A stretch of DNA of 64,000 nucleotides, from positions 186,001 through 250,000 of the forward strand of contig NZ_VFSG01000001.1 in assembly GCF_006385805.1 (NCBI RefSeq), given 5' to 3'. A program made the position numbers and the translations under genes. Below, one piece after another: positions 39,135 through 48,658 of the stretch. The notes beneath the pieces were generated by a model. The model was not told the origin of the DNA, made no database searches, and saw nothing but the letters and a program-made list of their open reading frames with translations. Source of the stretch: Streptococcus xiaochunlingii (GTDB lineage: Bacteria > Bacillota > Bacilli > Lactobacillales > Streptococcaceae). How positions within the stretch are numbered: position 1 is the stretch's first letter; each line of letters starts with the position of its first letter.

Positions 39135-39935
39135 ATGTTTGGGAAATTAATGAAATATGAATTAAAAGCAACCTATAAGTGGTATCTCATTATTTCGGGT
39201 GTGCTTGCTATTCTCGCAATTTTTGCTGGTTTATTAGCTTCTAGTGTTATTACTGGCGCAGCAAGTTATACAGCAGATACAACCTATACGATTGTGGGAA
39301 TTGTTGTTCTGGTTATTTTTGCGGGTTACATTGGGTTGACCTTGACCAACTATATCATTATTATTCGTCGTTTTTATAATAATATTTTTGGTCGAGAAGG
39401 TTATTTGACGTGGACTTTGCCAACTAGCTCTCATACCGTTTTACTTGCAAAAGCTACATCTGCTTTGATTTGGAGTATCTTCTGTTTTATTAGCTTGGTC
39501 CTTTCTTTGGTTATTTTCCTAGGTGTAATTGGACTTTCTCAACAACAGAATATCTTTGAGGTTCTTGGTCTACTTCTTGAACGTATTGGTGGCCCTCTGT
39601 TTTGGCAAACCTTATTTTTCCAATTGTTAGCAACCATTTCAGGGATTTTGATGCTCTATTGTGCGATTTCACTGGGCCAACTTTTTATTAATCATCGTGT
39701 CGTAATGGCCTTTGTCTTTGGTTTTATTCTTTGGGTTGTTCTTAGCATCATTGGAAGAATGTTTCCTACTGTGGAGTTAACCAGCCTTTCATATCTGTCA
39801 AGTGGCTATTATGATACCCTTAGTGATGTATTGGCTGTTAACTTTATTCCGGCTTATATCTATGAACTAGTGAAAATTGTAGCGATGTACTTTACAGTTC
39901 ATTATGTAACAAAATTCAAATTGAACTTGCAATAA
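39135..39935 (+). CDS. ABC-2 type transporter permease
   Basis: A 266-residue membrane protein with about six hydrophobic segments (roughly 17-40, 52-75, 105-130, 150-180, 188-210 and 240-260). It starts MFGKLMKYELKATYKWY, the usual opening of ABC-2 permeases. It has no recognisable substrate motif. AGGAGG ribosome site eight bases upstream of the ATG. Partner of the ATPase just before it; a terminator follows. Confidence 0.82.
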   Translation: MFGKLMKYELKATYKWYLIISGVLAILAIFAGLLASSVITGAASYTADTTYTIVGIVVLVIFAGYIGLTLTNYIIIIRRFYNNIFGREGYLTWTLPTSSHTVLLAKATSALIWSIFCFISLVLSLVIFLGVIGLSQQQNIFEVLGLLLERIGGPLFWQTLFFQLLATISGILMLYCAISLGQLFINHRVVMAFVFGFILWVVLSIIGRMFPTVELTSLSYLSSGYYDTLSDVLAVNFIPAYIYELVKIVAMYFTVHYVTKFKLNLQ

Positions 39936-39940
39936 GAATG

Positions 39941-39966
39941 AAAGAGGGAGGAATTCCTCTTTTTCT
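39941..39966 (+). terminator. Terminator after the ABC transporter
   Basis: AAAGAGG pairs with CCTCTTT, loop of 8 bases, followed by T-run. Confidence 0.8.
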
Positions 39967-40011
39967 TTTGCCATTTTACCCAAAAAATGATAAACTTGAG
40001 TATATCATTTT

Positions 40012-40356
40012 GGGGTCGTTACGGATTCGACAGGCATTATGAGGCATATTTTGCGACTCGTGTGGCGACGTAAACGCTCAGTTAAATATAACTGCAAAAA
40101 ATAACACTTCTTACGCTCTAGCTGCCTAAAAACCAGCAGGCGTGACCCGATTCGGATTGCTCGTGTCTGATGACAGGTCTTAATTTTAGCGAGATACGAT
40201 CAAACTTTGTCTAGCAGTTTGATAAGAGATTAATGGACTCGCAGTTTCTTGGCTTGAGTTATGTGTCGAGGGACTGTTAAACCAATACATAACCTATGGT
40301 TGTAGACAAATATGTTGGCAGGTGTTTGGACGTGGGTTCGATTCCCACCGGCTCCA
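40012..40356 (+). ncRNA. ssrA: tmRNA (SsrA)
   Basis: 345 bases. The 5' GGGGTCG pairs with 3' CGGCTCC to make the alanine acceptor stem, with discriminator A; the CCA end is not encoded. The T-arm reads GGGTTCGATTCCC. The tag frame resumes at GCA 40094 and ends at TAA 40127, giving AKNNTSYALAA, the streptococcal degradation tag. It rescues stalled ribosomes with SmpB. Confidence 0.97.
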
Positions 40357-40450
40357 TTTTTATACATGCAAACGACAAATCCTTGTCGTTTTTTGTTTCT
40401 TTAAAATCTATCAAGCAATGATATCTTGTGAGCGATTCCTAAATTTTTTG

Positions 40451-40479
40451 TTGACAGGAGGAGCGCTTTTCCGTATAAT
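40451..40479 (+). promoter_or_regulatory. tRNA-Ser promoter
   Basis: TTGACA (40451-40456), 17 bp, TATAAT (40474-40479): full consensus. Confidence 0.95.
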
Positions 40480-40491
40480 GGATACTAGTTT

Positions 40492-40579
40492 GGAAGATTA
40501 CTCAAGAGGCTTAAGAGGCCGTGTTGGAAACGCGGTAGGCGTGTAACAGCGTGCGTGGGTTCGAATCCCATGTCTTCCG
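40492..40579 (+). tRNA. tRNA-Ser (GGA)
   Basis: 88 bases, class II. Acceptor stem GGAAGAT/GTCTTCC; anticodon loop TTGGAAA with anticodon GGA (codons UCC/UCU); long variable arm as for serine; T-loop GGTTCGAATCC. CCA is not encoded. Confidence 0.96.
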
Positions 40580-40594
40580 TAAGAGAAAGGAAAG

Positions 40595-40618
40595 CAGATC
40601 AGTTGATCTGTTTTTTTT
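40595..40618 (+). terminator. tRNA-Ser terminator
   Basis: CAGATCA pairs with TGATCTG, followed by T8. Confidence 0.9.
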
Positions 40619-40669
40619 GTTAGGCAGGATTGGCAATGGGTAAGAGTGTCTTCTTTGGCGGATTTCCTG

Positions 40670-40675
40670 TATAAT
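40670..40675 (+). promoter_or_regulatory. -10 box of dnaE
   Basis: TATAAT, 32 bp before the GTG start; the -35 is not convincing. Confidence 0.55.
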
Positions 40676-40707
40676 AGAAGGAAAGAACGGACGAAAAGGA
40701 GTGCAAG

Positions 40708-43700
40708 GTGATTACACAACTGGACACAAAATCGGTTTATACCTTTATGGACAGTTTAGTCTCTATTAGAGACTATATTCAGCGTGCCAAAGAAATGGGT
40801 TACCAACAGATTGGTCTCATGGATATAGATAATCTATATGGGGCCTACGAGTTTTTAGAAGAGTGCCAAAAAGCTGGTATTGGAGCTGTCCTAGGTCTTG
40901 ATTTAGAAGTTGAGTTACCAGCGGGGCCCTTGTCTATTCGTTTGCTTGCATTAGGTACCGTAGGTTATAAACATTTAATCAAGATTTCCAGCATGAAAAT
41001 GATGGGAACAACTGACTGGTCGGCCTTTCAACACTTTTTGGATGATCTAGCCATTATCGTTCCCTATTTTGAAGGGATTGAGTATTTAGACTTGGGTCAA
41101 GACTTTGCGATTGGTGTCTTTCCAGATACTCCAGCGAAACAGTTTTCTCGTCCTGTTTTCCCCCTCCATACAGTCCGCTATTTTTCAATGAGTGATTTGG
41201 AGAGTCTTCAGATGCTCCATGCCATTCGCAATAATTGCAGTCTGAAAGAAGTGGGAGCTGTTGACACTTCTATGATGTTACTGCCACCAGAAGAGTTGGA
41301 GCGGGCCTTTGCTCATAATTATCCAGATAGTATTTTTTATCTAGAGAAGACTCTTGCGGCTGTTCATTATGAGATTGATACGCAATTAAAGCTTCCCCGC
41401 TTCAATCCAGAGAAACCTGCAGTCGAGGAATTACGTGAGTTGGCTGAGGAGGGCTTGAGAAATAAGGGGCTGGACCAGACAGTCTACCAAGAGCGTTTGC
41501 GTCATGAATTAGATGTCATCCATCAGATGGGCTTTGATGACTACTTTTTGATTGTCTGGGATTTGTTACGGTTTGGTCGAAGCCAAGGTTATTATATGGG
41601 GATGGGACGTGGATCAGCAGTTGGTAGTCTAGTAGCCTATGCTTTAGATATCACAGGGATTGATCCAGTCAAGAACAATCTCCTCTTTGAGCGTTTTTTG
41701 AACTTAGAGCGCTATACCATGCCAGATATTGATATTGATATTCCAGATGTTTATCGTCCCAAATTTATCCAGTATGTTAAAAATCGCTACCGCAGTCCTC
41801 ATGTGGCTCAAATTGTGACCTTCTCAACTTTTGGAGCCAAACAAGCCATTCGAGATGTTTTTAAGAGATTTGGAACCCCAGAGTATGAGTTAACCAACCT
41901 CACCAAGCGGATTGGCTTACGGGATACCTTGGCTTCCGCTTATGAAAAAAATTTAGCTTTTCGCCAAGCCATCCAAAGTCGTCCAGAATACCGGAAGGGC
42001 TTTGAAATTGCGAAGAGGATTGAAGGGCAACCACGTCAGACGTCGATTCATGCGGCAGGAGTCGTCATGAGTGGAGAAGATCTCACCAATCAAATCCCGA
42101 TCAAGATGGGCGAGGAGATGAATCTGACCCAATATGATGCCCATGGTGTTGAGGCAAATGGTCTGCTCAAGATGGACTTCTTAGGACTCCGAAATTTGAC
42201 TTTTGCTCAACGGATGCAGGAAGCAGTAAAGGAAAAATATCAAAAGGATATTAAAATCGAGGATATTCCTCTAGAAGATCCGGAAACGATTGCTTTGTTT
42301 GCTGCGGGGAATACCAAGGGAATCTTCCAGTTTGAGCAAGCAGGAGCTATCCGTTTATTAAGACGGGTTCAACCCAACTGTTTTGAGGAGATTGTTGCGA
42401 CCACATCTTTGAACCGGCCTGGGGCTAGTGACTATATTGATAATTTCGTCAAACGCAAGCATGGCAAAGAGAAGGTCGATATGATTGATCCTAGTTTGGA
42501 AGGGGTTCTAGCACCAACATATGGCATCATGCTCTATCAGGAGCAAGTCATGCAGGTGGCCCAGACCTTTGCTGGGTTTAGTCTAGGAAAAGCCGATATC
42601 CTCAGACGGGCCATGGGGAAAAAGAACGTGGCAGAAATGCATCGGATGGAAGATGACTTTATCAAGGGGGCTGTCGCGCTTGGACACAGTGCAGAAAAAG
42701 CCAAGCAAGTCTTTGCCATTATGGAAAAATTTGCTGGCTATGGCTTCAACCGTTCCCATGCCTATGCCTACTCAGCCTTGGCCTTCCAATTGGCTTACTT
42801 TAAAGTCCATTATCCAGATGTCTTCTTTGACATTATGCTCAACTACTCTAGCAGTGATTATTTGACCGATGCGCTGCAATTTGATTTCCAAGTGGCTCCT
42901 TTGACCATTAATACCATTCCTTATAAGGATAAGTTCCAAGATCAGAAGATTCATCTAGGAATGAAAAATATCAAAGGTCTCCCAAAAGATCTAGCCTATT
43001 GGATTATTGAACAACGACCCTTTGAGAGCATAGAAGATTTTATCTTGCGCTTGCCAAACCAATACCACAAACTTCCTCTTTTAACTCCTTTGGTAGAATT
43101 GGGCTTGTTTGACTGCTTTGAAAAAAATCGCAGAAAAGTCCTTCAGAACCTTCCCAACCTATTTGTCTTTGCGGATGAATTGGGTAGCTTATTTGGTCAA
43201 GCTAATTATTCCTGGATGGATGCTGAGGATTATAGCAAGGCTGAGAAGTATGAAATGGAGCAGAGGGTCATTGGGGTCGGTCTCAGCCCTCATCCTCTGG
43301 TGGAAATAGTAGCAGCAAGTAGCAAACCGACTCGACCAATCGCTTCTTTAAGCGAAGGAGAACAGGCCACCATCTTGGTTGAAGTCCAATCAATCCGGAC
43401 AATCCGAACCAAAAATGGAGAAAATATGGCCTTTTTACAAGTTTCCGATCTCCAAAAGAAGATGGATGTCACCCTTTTTCCTGATACTTATCGCCACTAT
43501 AGCTCAAAAATAAGAGAGAAGGGCTACTACTATCTCAAAGGAAAAGTGCAATCTAGAGATGGTCGTCTTCAGATGGTTTTAATGGAAGCAGAAGAAGCCA
43601 CCAATCAGCGTTTTTGGATTCAATTGTTTGATCACCAAGAGGATCGGGCAGTTTTAGATATCTTAAAAGCCTATCCGGGTCCCTATCCTGTCGTTATTCG

Positions 43701-43809
43701 CTATGAAGAGGAGAAAAAGACCATTCAATTAAAAGGAGTTTCCGTCCAGAAAAACGAGAAGTTAGAAAATGAGCTGGCAAGTATTGCTATGAAAACGATT
43801 TATCGATAA
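40708..43809 (+). CDS. dnaE: DNA polymerase III subunit alpha (DnaE type)
   Basis: A 1033-residue replicative polymerase that extends primers before handover to PolC in low-GC Gram-positives. N-terminal PHP domain (about 1-200), palm with the catalytic aspartates in PDIDIDIPD (340, 342, 344), then fingers (AMGKKNVAEMHRM), tandem HhH region, and a C-terminal OB fold (about 900-1000). GTG start at 40708 with AAAAGGAG upstream. It lies directly before pfkA, as in many streptococci. Confidence 0.95.
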   Translation: MITQLDTKSVYTFMDSLVSIRDYIQRAKEMGYQQIGLMDIDNLYGAYEFLEECQKAGIGAVLGLDLEVELPAGPLSIRLLALGTVGYKHLIKISSMKMMGTTDWSAFQHFLDDLAIIVPYFEGIEYLDLGQDFAIGVFPDTPAKQFSRPVFPLHTVRYFSMSDLESLQMLHAIRNNCSLKEVGAVDTSMMLLPPEELERAFAHNYPDSIFYLEKTLAAVHYEIDTQLKLPRFNPEKPAVEELRELAEEGLRNKGLDQTVYQERLRHELDVIHQMGFDDYFLIVWDLLRFGRSQGYYMGMGRGSAVGSLVAYALDITGIDPVKNNLLFERFLNLERYTMPDIDIDIPDVYRPKFIQYVKNRYRSPHVAQIVTFSTFGAKQAIRDVFKRFGTPEYELTNLTKRIGLRDTLASAYEKNLAFRQAIQSRPEYRKGFEIAKRIEGQPRQTSIHAAGVVMSGEDLTNQIPIKMGEEMNLTQYDAHGVEANGLLKMDFLGLRNLTFAQRMQEAVKEKYQKDIKIEDIPLEDPETIALFAAGNTKGIFQFEQAGAIRLLRRVQPNCFEEIVATTSLNRPGASDYIDNFVKRKHGKEKVDMIDPSLEGVLAPTYGIMLYQEQVMQVAQTFAGFSLGKADILRRAMGKKNVAEMHRMEDDFIKGAVALGHSAEKAKQVFAIMEKFAGYGFNRSHAYAYSALAFQLAYFKVHYPDVFFDIMLNYSSSDYLTDALQFDFQVAPLTINTIPYKDKFQDQKIHLGMKNIKGLPKDLAYWIIEQRPFESIEDFILRLPNQYHKLPLLTPLVELGLFDCFEKNRRKVLQNLPNLFVFADELGSLFGQANYSWMDAEDYSKAEKYEMEQRVIGVGLSPHPLVEIVAASSKPTRPIASLSEGEQATILVEVQSIRTIRTKNGENMAFLQVSDLQKKMDVTLFPDTYRHYSSKIREKGYYYLKGKVQSRDGRLQMVLMEAEEATNQRFWIQLFDHQEDRAVLDILKAYPGPYPVVIRYEEEKKTIQLKGVSVQKNEKLENELASIAMKTIYR

Positions 43810-43845
43810 AATCTACGGAAAATAGGAGAAATTTGAGCCTCTTTG

Positions 43846-43854
43846 TGTTATAAT
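43846..43854 (+). promoter_or_regulatory. Extended -10 promoter of pfkA-pyk
   Basis: TGTTATAAT, 40 bp before pfkA. Confidence 0.65.
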
Positions 43855-43861
43855 CATTTAG

Positions 43862-44908
<1,047 letters not shown>

Positions 44909-44968
44909 TATTTATTTGTTAAAATTTGTCTAAAAAGACAGTGTATTTTAAAAGGAGTCATAGAAATC

Positions 44969-46474
44969 ATGAACAAACGTGTAAAAATCGTTGCAACCTT
45001 AGGTCCTGCGGTAGAAATCCGTGGTGGTAAAAAATTCGGTGATGACGGATACTGGGGTGAAAAACTTGACGTTGAAGCATCAGCTAAAAACATTGCTCAA
45101 TTGATCGAAGCTGGAGCAAACACTTTCCGTTTCAACTTCTCACACGGTGACCACCAAGAACAAGGTGACCGTATGGCTACTGTTAAACTTGCAGAAAAAC
45201 TTGCAGGTAAAAAAGTTGGTTTCCTTCTTGATACAAAAGGTCCAGAAATCCGTACTGAATTGTTCGAAGGCGATGCTAAAGAGTACTCATACAAGACTGG
45301 TGAAAAAATCCGTGTTGCTACTAAACAAGGAATCAAATCAACTCGTGAAGTGATTGCTTTGAACGTTGCAGGTGCGCTTGACATCTATGATGACGTTGAA
45401 GTTGGTCGCCAAGTATTGGTTGACGATGGTAAATTGGGTCTTCGTGTTGTAGAAAAAGACGACGCAACTCGTGAATTCGTTTGTGAAGTTGAAAATGACG
45501 GTGTGATCGCTAAACAAAAAGGTGTGAACATCCCTAACACGAAAATTCCTTTCCCAGCTCTTGCTGAACGTGATAACGCTGATATCCGCTTCGGTTTGGA
45601 ACAAGGTATCAACTTCATCGCGATTTCATTCGTACGTACTGCAAAAGACGTAAACGAAGTTCGTGCCATCTGTGAAGAAACTGGTAACGGTCACGTTCAA
45701 TTGTTTGCTAAAATCGAAAACCAACAAGGTATCGATAACTTGGATGAAATTATTGAAGCTGCTGACGGTATCATGATTGCTCGTGGTGACATGGGTATCG
45801 AAGTACCATTCGAAATGGTTCCAGTTTACCAAAAAATGATCATCACAAAAGTGAACGCTGCTGGTAAAGTTGTTATCACTGCAACAAACATGCTTGAAAC
45901 AATGACTGAAAAACCACGTGCAACTCGTTCAGAAGTATCTGACGTCTTCAACGCAGTTATCGACGGAACTGACGCTACTATGCTTTCAGGTGAGTCTGCA
46001 AATGGTAAATACCCACTTGAGTCTGTAACAACAATGGCAACTATTGACAAGAACGCTCAAACTCTTCTTAACGAATATGGACGTTTGAACTCAGATTCAT
46101 TCGAACGTAATTCTAAGACAGAAGTTATGGCTTCAGCTGTTAAAGATGCTACAAACTCAATGGACATCAAATTGATTGTAACATTGACTAAGACTGGTCA
46201 CACAGCACGTTTGATTTCTAAATACCGTCCAGATGCTGACATCTTGGCCTTGACATTTGACGAATTGACAGAGCGTGGATTGATGTTGAACTGGGGTGTT
46301 ATCCCAATGTTGACTGAAGCTCCATCATCAACTGACGATATGTTCGAAATCGCAGAACGTAAAGCAGTAGAAGCAGGTCTTGTACAATCTGGTGACGATA
46401 TCGTTATCGTTGCAGGTGTACCACTTGGCGAAGCTGTTCGTACAAACACAATGCGTATCCGTACAGTCCGTTAA
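44969..46474 (+). CDS. pyk: Pyruvate kinase
   Basis: A 501-residue glycolytic enzyme converting PEP and ADP to pyruvate and ATP. Active-site region MIARGDMGIEVP; N-terminal VATLGPAVE and FRFNFSHGDH; potassium and magnesium ligands in KIENQQG. A 501-residue streptococcal type with a normal C-terminal regulatory domain. AAAGGAG upstream. Strongly biased codons. Ends with a terminator at 46489. Confidence 0.97.
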   Translation: MNKRVKIVATLGPAVEIRGGKKFGDDGYWGEKLDVEASAKNIAQLIEAGANTFRFNFSHGDHQEQGDRMATVKLAEKLAGKKVGFLLDTKGPEIRTELFEGDAKEYSYKTGEKIRVATKQGIKSTREVIALNVAGALDIYDDVEVGRQVLVDDGKLGLRVVEKDDATREFVCEVENDGVIAKQKGVNIPNTKIPFPALAERDNADIRFGLEQGINFIAISFVRTAKDVNEVRAICEETGNGHVQLFAKIENQQGIDNLDEIIEAADGIMIARGDMGIEVPFEMVPVYQKMIITKVNAAGKVVITATNMLETMTEKPRATRSEVSDVFNAVIDGTDATMLSGESANGKYPLESVTTMATIDKNAQTLLNEYGRLNSDSFERNSKTEVMASAVKDATNSMDIKLIVTLTKTGHTARLISKYRPDADILALTFDELTERGLMLNWGVIPMLTEAPSSTDDMFEIAERKAVEAGLVQSGDDIVIVAGVPLGEAVRTNTMRIRTVR

Positions 46475-46488
46475 TCTAATCAATGAAC

Positions 46489-46532
46489 AAACCTTGTTTT
46501 CTAAGTTTAAAGCTTGGAGACAAGGTTTTTCT
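46489..46532 (+). terminator. Terminator of pfkA-pyk
   Basis: AAACCTTGT pairs with ACAAGGTTT around a loop that itself can pair, followed by T-run. Confidence 0.85.
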
Positions 46533-46590
46533 TTTTAGAGCAATTTTCTGACAATTTGGGAATGTGGGCCTTTTTTATTGTCTAATAAAA

Positions 46591-46599
46591 TGGTATAAT
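46591..46599 (+). promoter_or_regulatory. Extended -10 promoter of the signal-peptidase-like gene
   Basis: TGGTATAAT 26 bp before the ATG. Confidence 0.65.
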
Positions 46600-46625
46600 G
46601 AAATGAGCTGAAAGGGGGGATAGGA

Positions 46626-47183
46626 ATGTCGAAAAGGGATTTGATTCGGAATATTATCATCATTGGAATATTGGGCTTGGTACTTATTACTTTGCGCCTA
46701 TTTGTTTTTCAACCATTGTGGGTATCTGATCAAATGGCCAATGCCTCCGTTAAGAAAGATGATTTAGTATTAGCGACTAAAAAGGGGAAGATTGATCGAA
46801 CGGACTTGGTCCTCTATCATGTAAAAGAGAAACAATATCTTGGACGTGTCATTGCGATAGAGAGCGATGAGGTCAGCTATGTGGATGATGTCTTTTATCT
46901 GAATGGTGTAGCTACAGCAGAGCCGTATTTGGACAAGATGAAGACCAAACATTTGGCTGCCCCAAGTGGCGATTATTTTACAAATGATTTTTTCTCTAGA
47001 GAACTCAAGGGAACCAAGGCTGGAAAAGTACCTAGTAATAGTTACTTAGTCCTAAATGATGATCGCAACAATACCAAAGACAGTCGTGAATTTGGTTATA
47101 TTCAAGCAGATCAGATTGAGGGTGTTGTCGATTTCAGATTGTACCCTCTAAATAAATTTGGTTTTATTAAAGAAGAAGAATAG
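46626..47183 (+). CDS. Signal peptidase I homologue lacking the catalytic Ser-Lys pair
   Basis: A 185-residue S26 protein with an N-terminal membrane anchor (about 9-28). The family box with the nucleophile (usually GxSMxPT) reads SDQMANA at 34-40, so Gln36 replaces serine. The box with the general base (usually KRVIG) reads LGRVIA at 72-77, so Gly73 replaces lysine. The later box, NDDRNNTKDSREFG, is intact, and the fold elements are in order, so the gene is not simply decaying. In group A streptococci the pilus helper SipA likewise has both residues replaced (Asp, Gly). No pilin or sortase is nearby. Located after pyk, where streptococci commonly keep a signal peptidase gene. Confidence 0.85.
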   Translation: MSKRDLIRNIIIIGILGLVLITLRLFVFQPLWVSDQMANASVKKDDLVLATKKGKIDRTDLVLYHVKEKQYLGRVIAIESDEVSYVDDVFYLNGVATAEPYLDKMKTKHLAAPSGDYFTNDFFSRELKGTKAGKVPSNSYLVLNDDRNNTKDSREFGYIQADQIEGVVDFRLYPLNKFGFIKEEE

Positions 47184-47202
47184 TCCATGAGGACTATTTT
47201 TT
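47179..47202 (+). terminator. Terminator overlapping the stop of the signal-peptidase-like gene
   Basis: ATAGTCC pairs with GGACTAT around ATGA; T-run follows. The stem includes the stop codon. Confidence 0.85.
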
Positions 47203-47207
47203 CTTAC

Positions 47208-47245
47208 AAAAAAGCTACTGCAGAAAGGAATTGCAGTAGCTTTTT
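47208..47245. terminator. Bidirectional terminator, mntE side
   Basis: AAAAAGCTACTGCA pairs with TGCAGTAGCTTTTT across nine bases. Confidence 0.9.
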
Positions 47246-47273
47246 GTTCTAGTTTAGATTGAGGGAGAGGGAT

Positions 47274-48467
47274 CTATTTTTCCTGTTTATTTGTAATTTG
47301 ATGAAAGACCTTTTGCCAGTGTTCATGGCGACGCCAGAGACTGGTGTGAACCTGGTTGTGTAATTCATAGCGAATCAATTTGGTCTTTTGACTGATGGAT
47401 TCGATCTCGAAATTCTTAAAGGGAATTTGATGCTCTTCTTGCAAACGGACTAGGTCCTCTTTGTGGCTTTCTTGGCCGAATTCATTAATGAGGGTGAAGT
47501 TGTCTGCTAGGAGGGTTGAATATTCCTGCTGAGCCTGCAAGCGTTCTTCATAAGTTTTCAATTTGAGAAGGACATTGTCCAAAATCTCATCTTCAGGGAT
47601 AGAACTTGGCTCCACATGGACATCGATATCAAAGACGCCAAACTGTTGCTTGAGAAGGCGCTCGACCTCTTCGGTAATGGCATGACTCTCATAAACAGAG
47701 AGGTCTGGATTCATTTCGATGACGACATCTAGGTAAATGTTGCTTCCATAGGTCCGTCCCCGTTGGGATTTGACCCGGCTGACTTTGGGTAATTCTAGAA
47801 TGGCAGCCTTGTATTTATCAAGAAGACTTTCATCAAATCCATCTGAGAGGCTGAAGGAGGATTCAATGAAAATGTCGTAGGCAGTTTTTAGGATAAAGAA
47901 GGTAATAACGATGGCCACTAATTGGTCTACAATCGGATAGTTAAGAGCACTAGCTCCAATCGCAACAGAGGTTCCTAAAGAAGTGACTACATCAGACAGG
48001 TTATCTTTAGCAGCAGCATTGAGGGCCTTGGATTGGGCTTTCTTGGCTAAATTGCGGTTATGAAGATAGACCGCAAACATGACAAGGGCTGACCCAACTC
48101 CAACAATGGCTCCTAAAGGATCAATAACAGTTGTTTCCCTGCTGAGGATTTTTTGAACCGTATCTCGTAGGACATCAAAGCCCACATAAAACATGATGAT
48201 GGAAGTTACCAGGCTAGCTAGATCTTCAATCTTCCAATGACCAAATCGATGGTCGCGGTCAGCTGGCTGGCGGGCCATGCGAATGCCGATGAGAAGGGCG
48301 ACATTACTGATAATATCGGATAAGTTATTAAAACCATCAGCAACCAAACTGGAGGAGTGAAGGAGGTGGCCGGTTGCTAACTTAGCGGCGGATAGGAGCA
48401 GGTAGGCCACGATACTGATCAGGGCTCCACGTTCGGCTAGTTTTAAATTACTTTGTGACTTTTCCAC
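47274..48467 (-). CDS. mntE: Manganese efflux protein MntE (cation diffusion facilitator)
   Basis: A 397-residue CDF transporter exporting Mn(II). Six membrane helices in the first 215 residues; metal-site residues in SLVADGFNNLSDI and in the matching AAKDNLSDVVTS; C-terminal cytoplasmic domain. The sequence agrees closely with pneumococcal MntE as I recall it (LHSSSLVADGFNN, MARQPADRDHRFGHWK, KSQRGRTYGSNIYLD). GTG 48467 is preferred over ATG 48488, because AAGGAGG lies between the two and is placed correctly only for the GTG. Confidence 0.88.
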   Translation of the reverse strand: MEKSQSNLKLAERGALISIVAYLLLSAAKLATGHLLHSSSLVADGFNNLSDIISNVALLIGIRMARQPADRDHRFGHWKIEDLASLVTSIIMFYVGFDVLRDTVQKILSRETTVIDPLGAIVGVGSALVMFAVYLHNRNLAKKAQSKALNAAAKDNLSDVVTSLGTSVAIGASALNYPIVDQLVAIVITFFILKTAYDIFIESSFSLSDGFDESLLDKYKAAILELPKVSRVKSQRGRTYGSNIYLDVVIEMNPDLSVYESHAITEEVERLLKQQFGVFDIDVHVEPSSIPEDEILDNVLLKLKTYEERLQAQQEYSTLLADNFTLINEFGQESHKEDLVRLQEEHQIPFKNFEIESISQKTKLIRYELHNQVHTSLWRRHEHWQKVFHQITNKQEK

Positions 48468-48551
48468 GAGTCCCTCCTTACTTTTCATTTTTTACTTCAT
48501 TCGTTTCCTCGTTTTCCTTTGATAAAGAAAAACGTATCTTCTTAAAGATTC

Positions 48552-48580
48552 ATTATAGACTTTTTACGCTTAAAATTCAA
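48552..48580 (-). promoter_or_regulatory. mntE promoter
   Basis: Minus strand TTGAAT (48580-48575), 17 bp, TATAAT (48557-48552). Confidence 0.85.
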
Positions 48581-48620
48581 ATGAAGCCGACCATTTTCTC
48601 AAGGAGAAAGAGGCAAATTG

Positions 48621-48629
48621 TGATATAAT
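48621..48629 (+). promoter_or_regulatory. Extended -10 promoter of pcrA
   Basis: TGATATAAT, 29 bp before the pcrA start. Confidence 0.65.
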
Positions 48630-48658
48630 AGAACGATTGAATGAATGAGGAGTATGAG

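Noticed and set aside
40322..40546. 74-codon plus-strand ORF
   Set aside because: It overlaps the 3' end of tmRNA and the tRNA-Ser gene; the signal is explained by the RNA genes.
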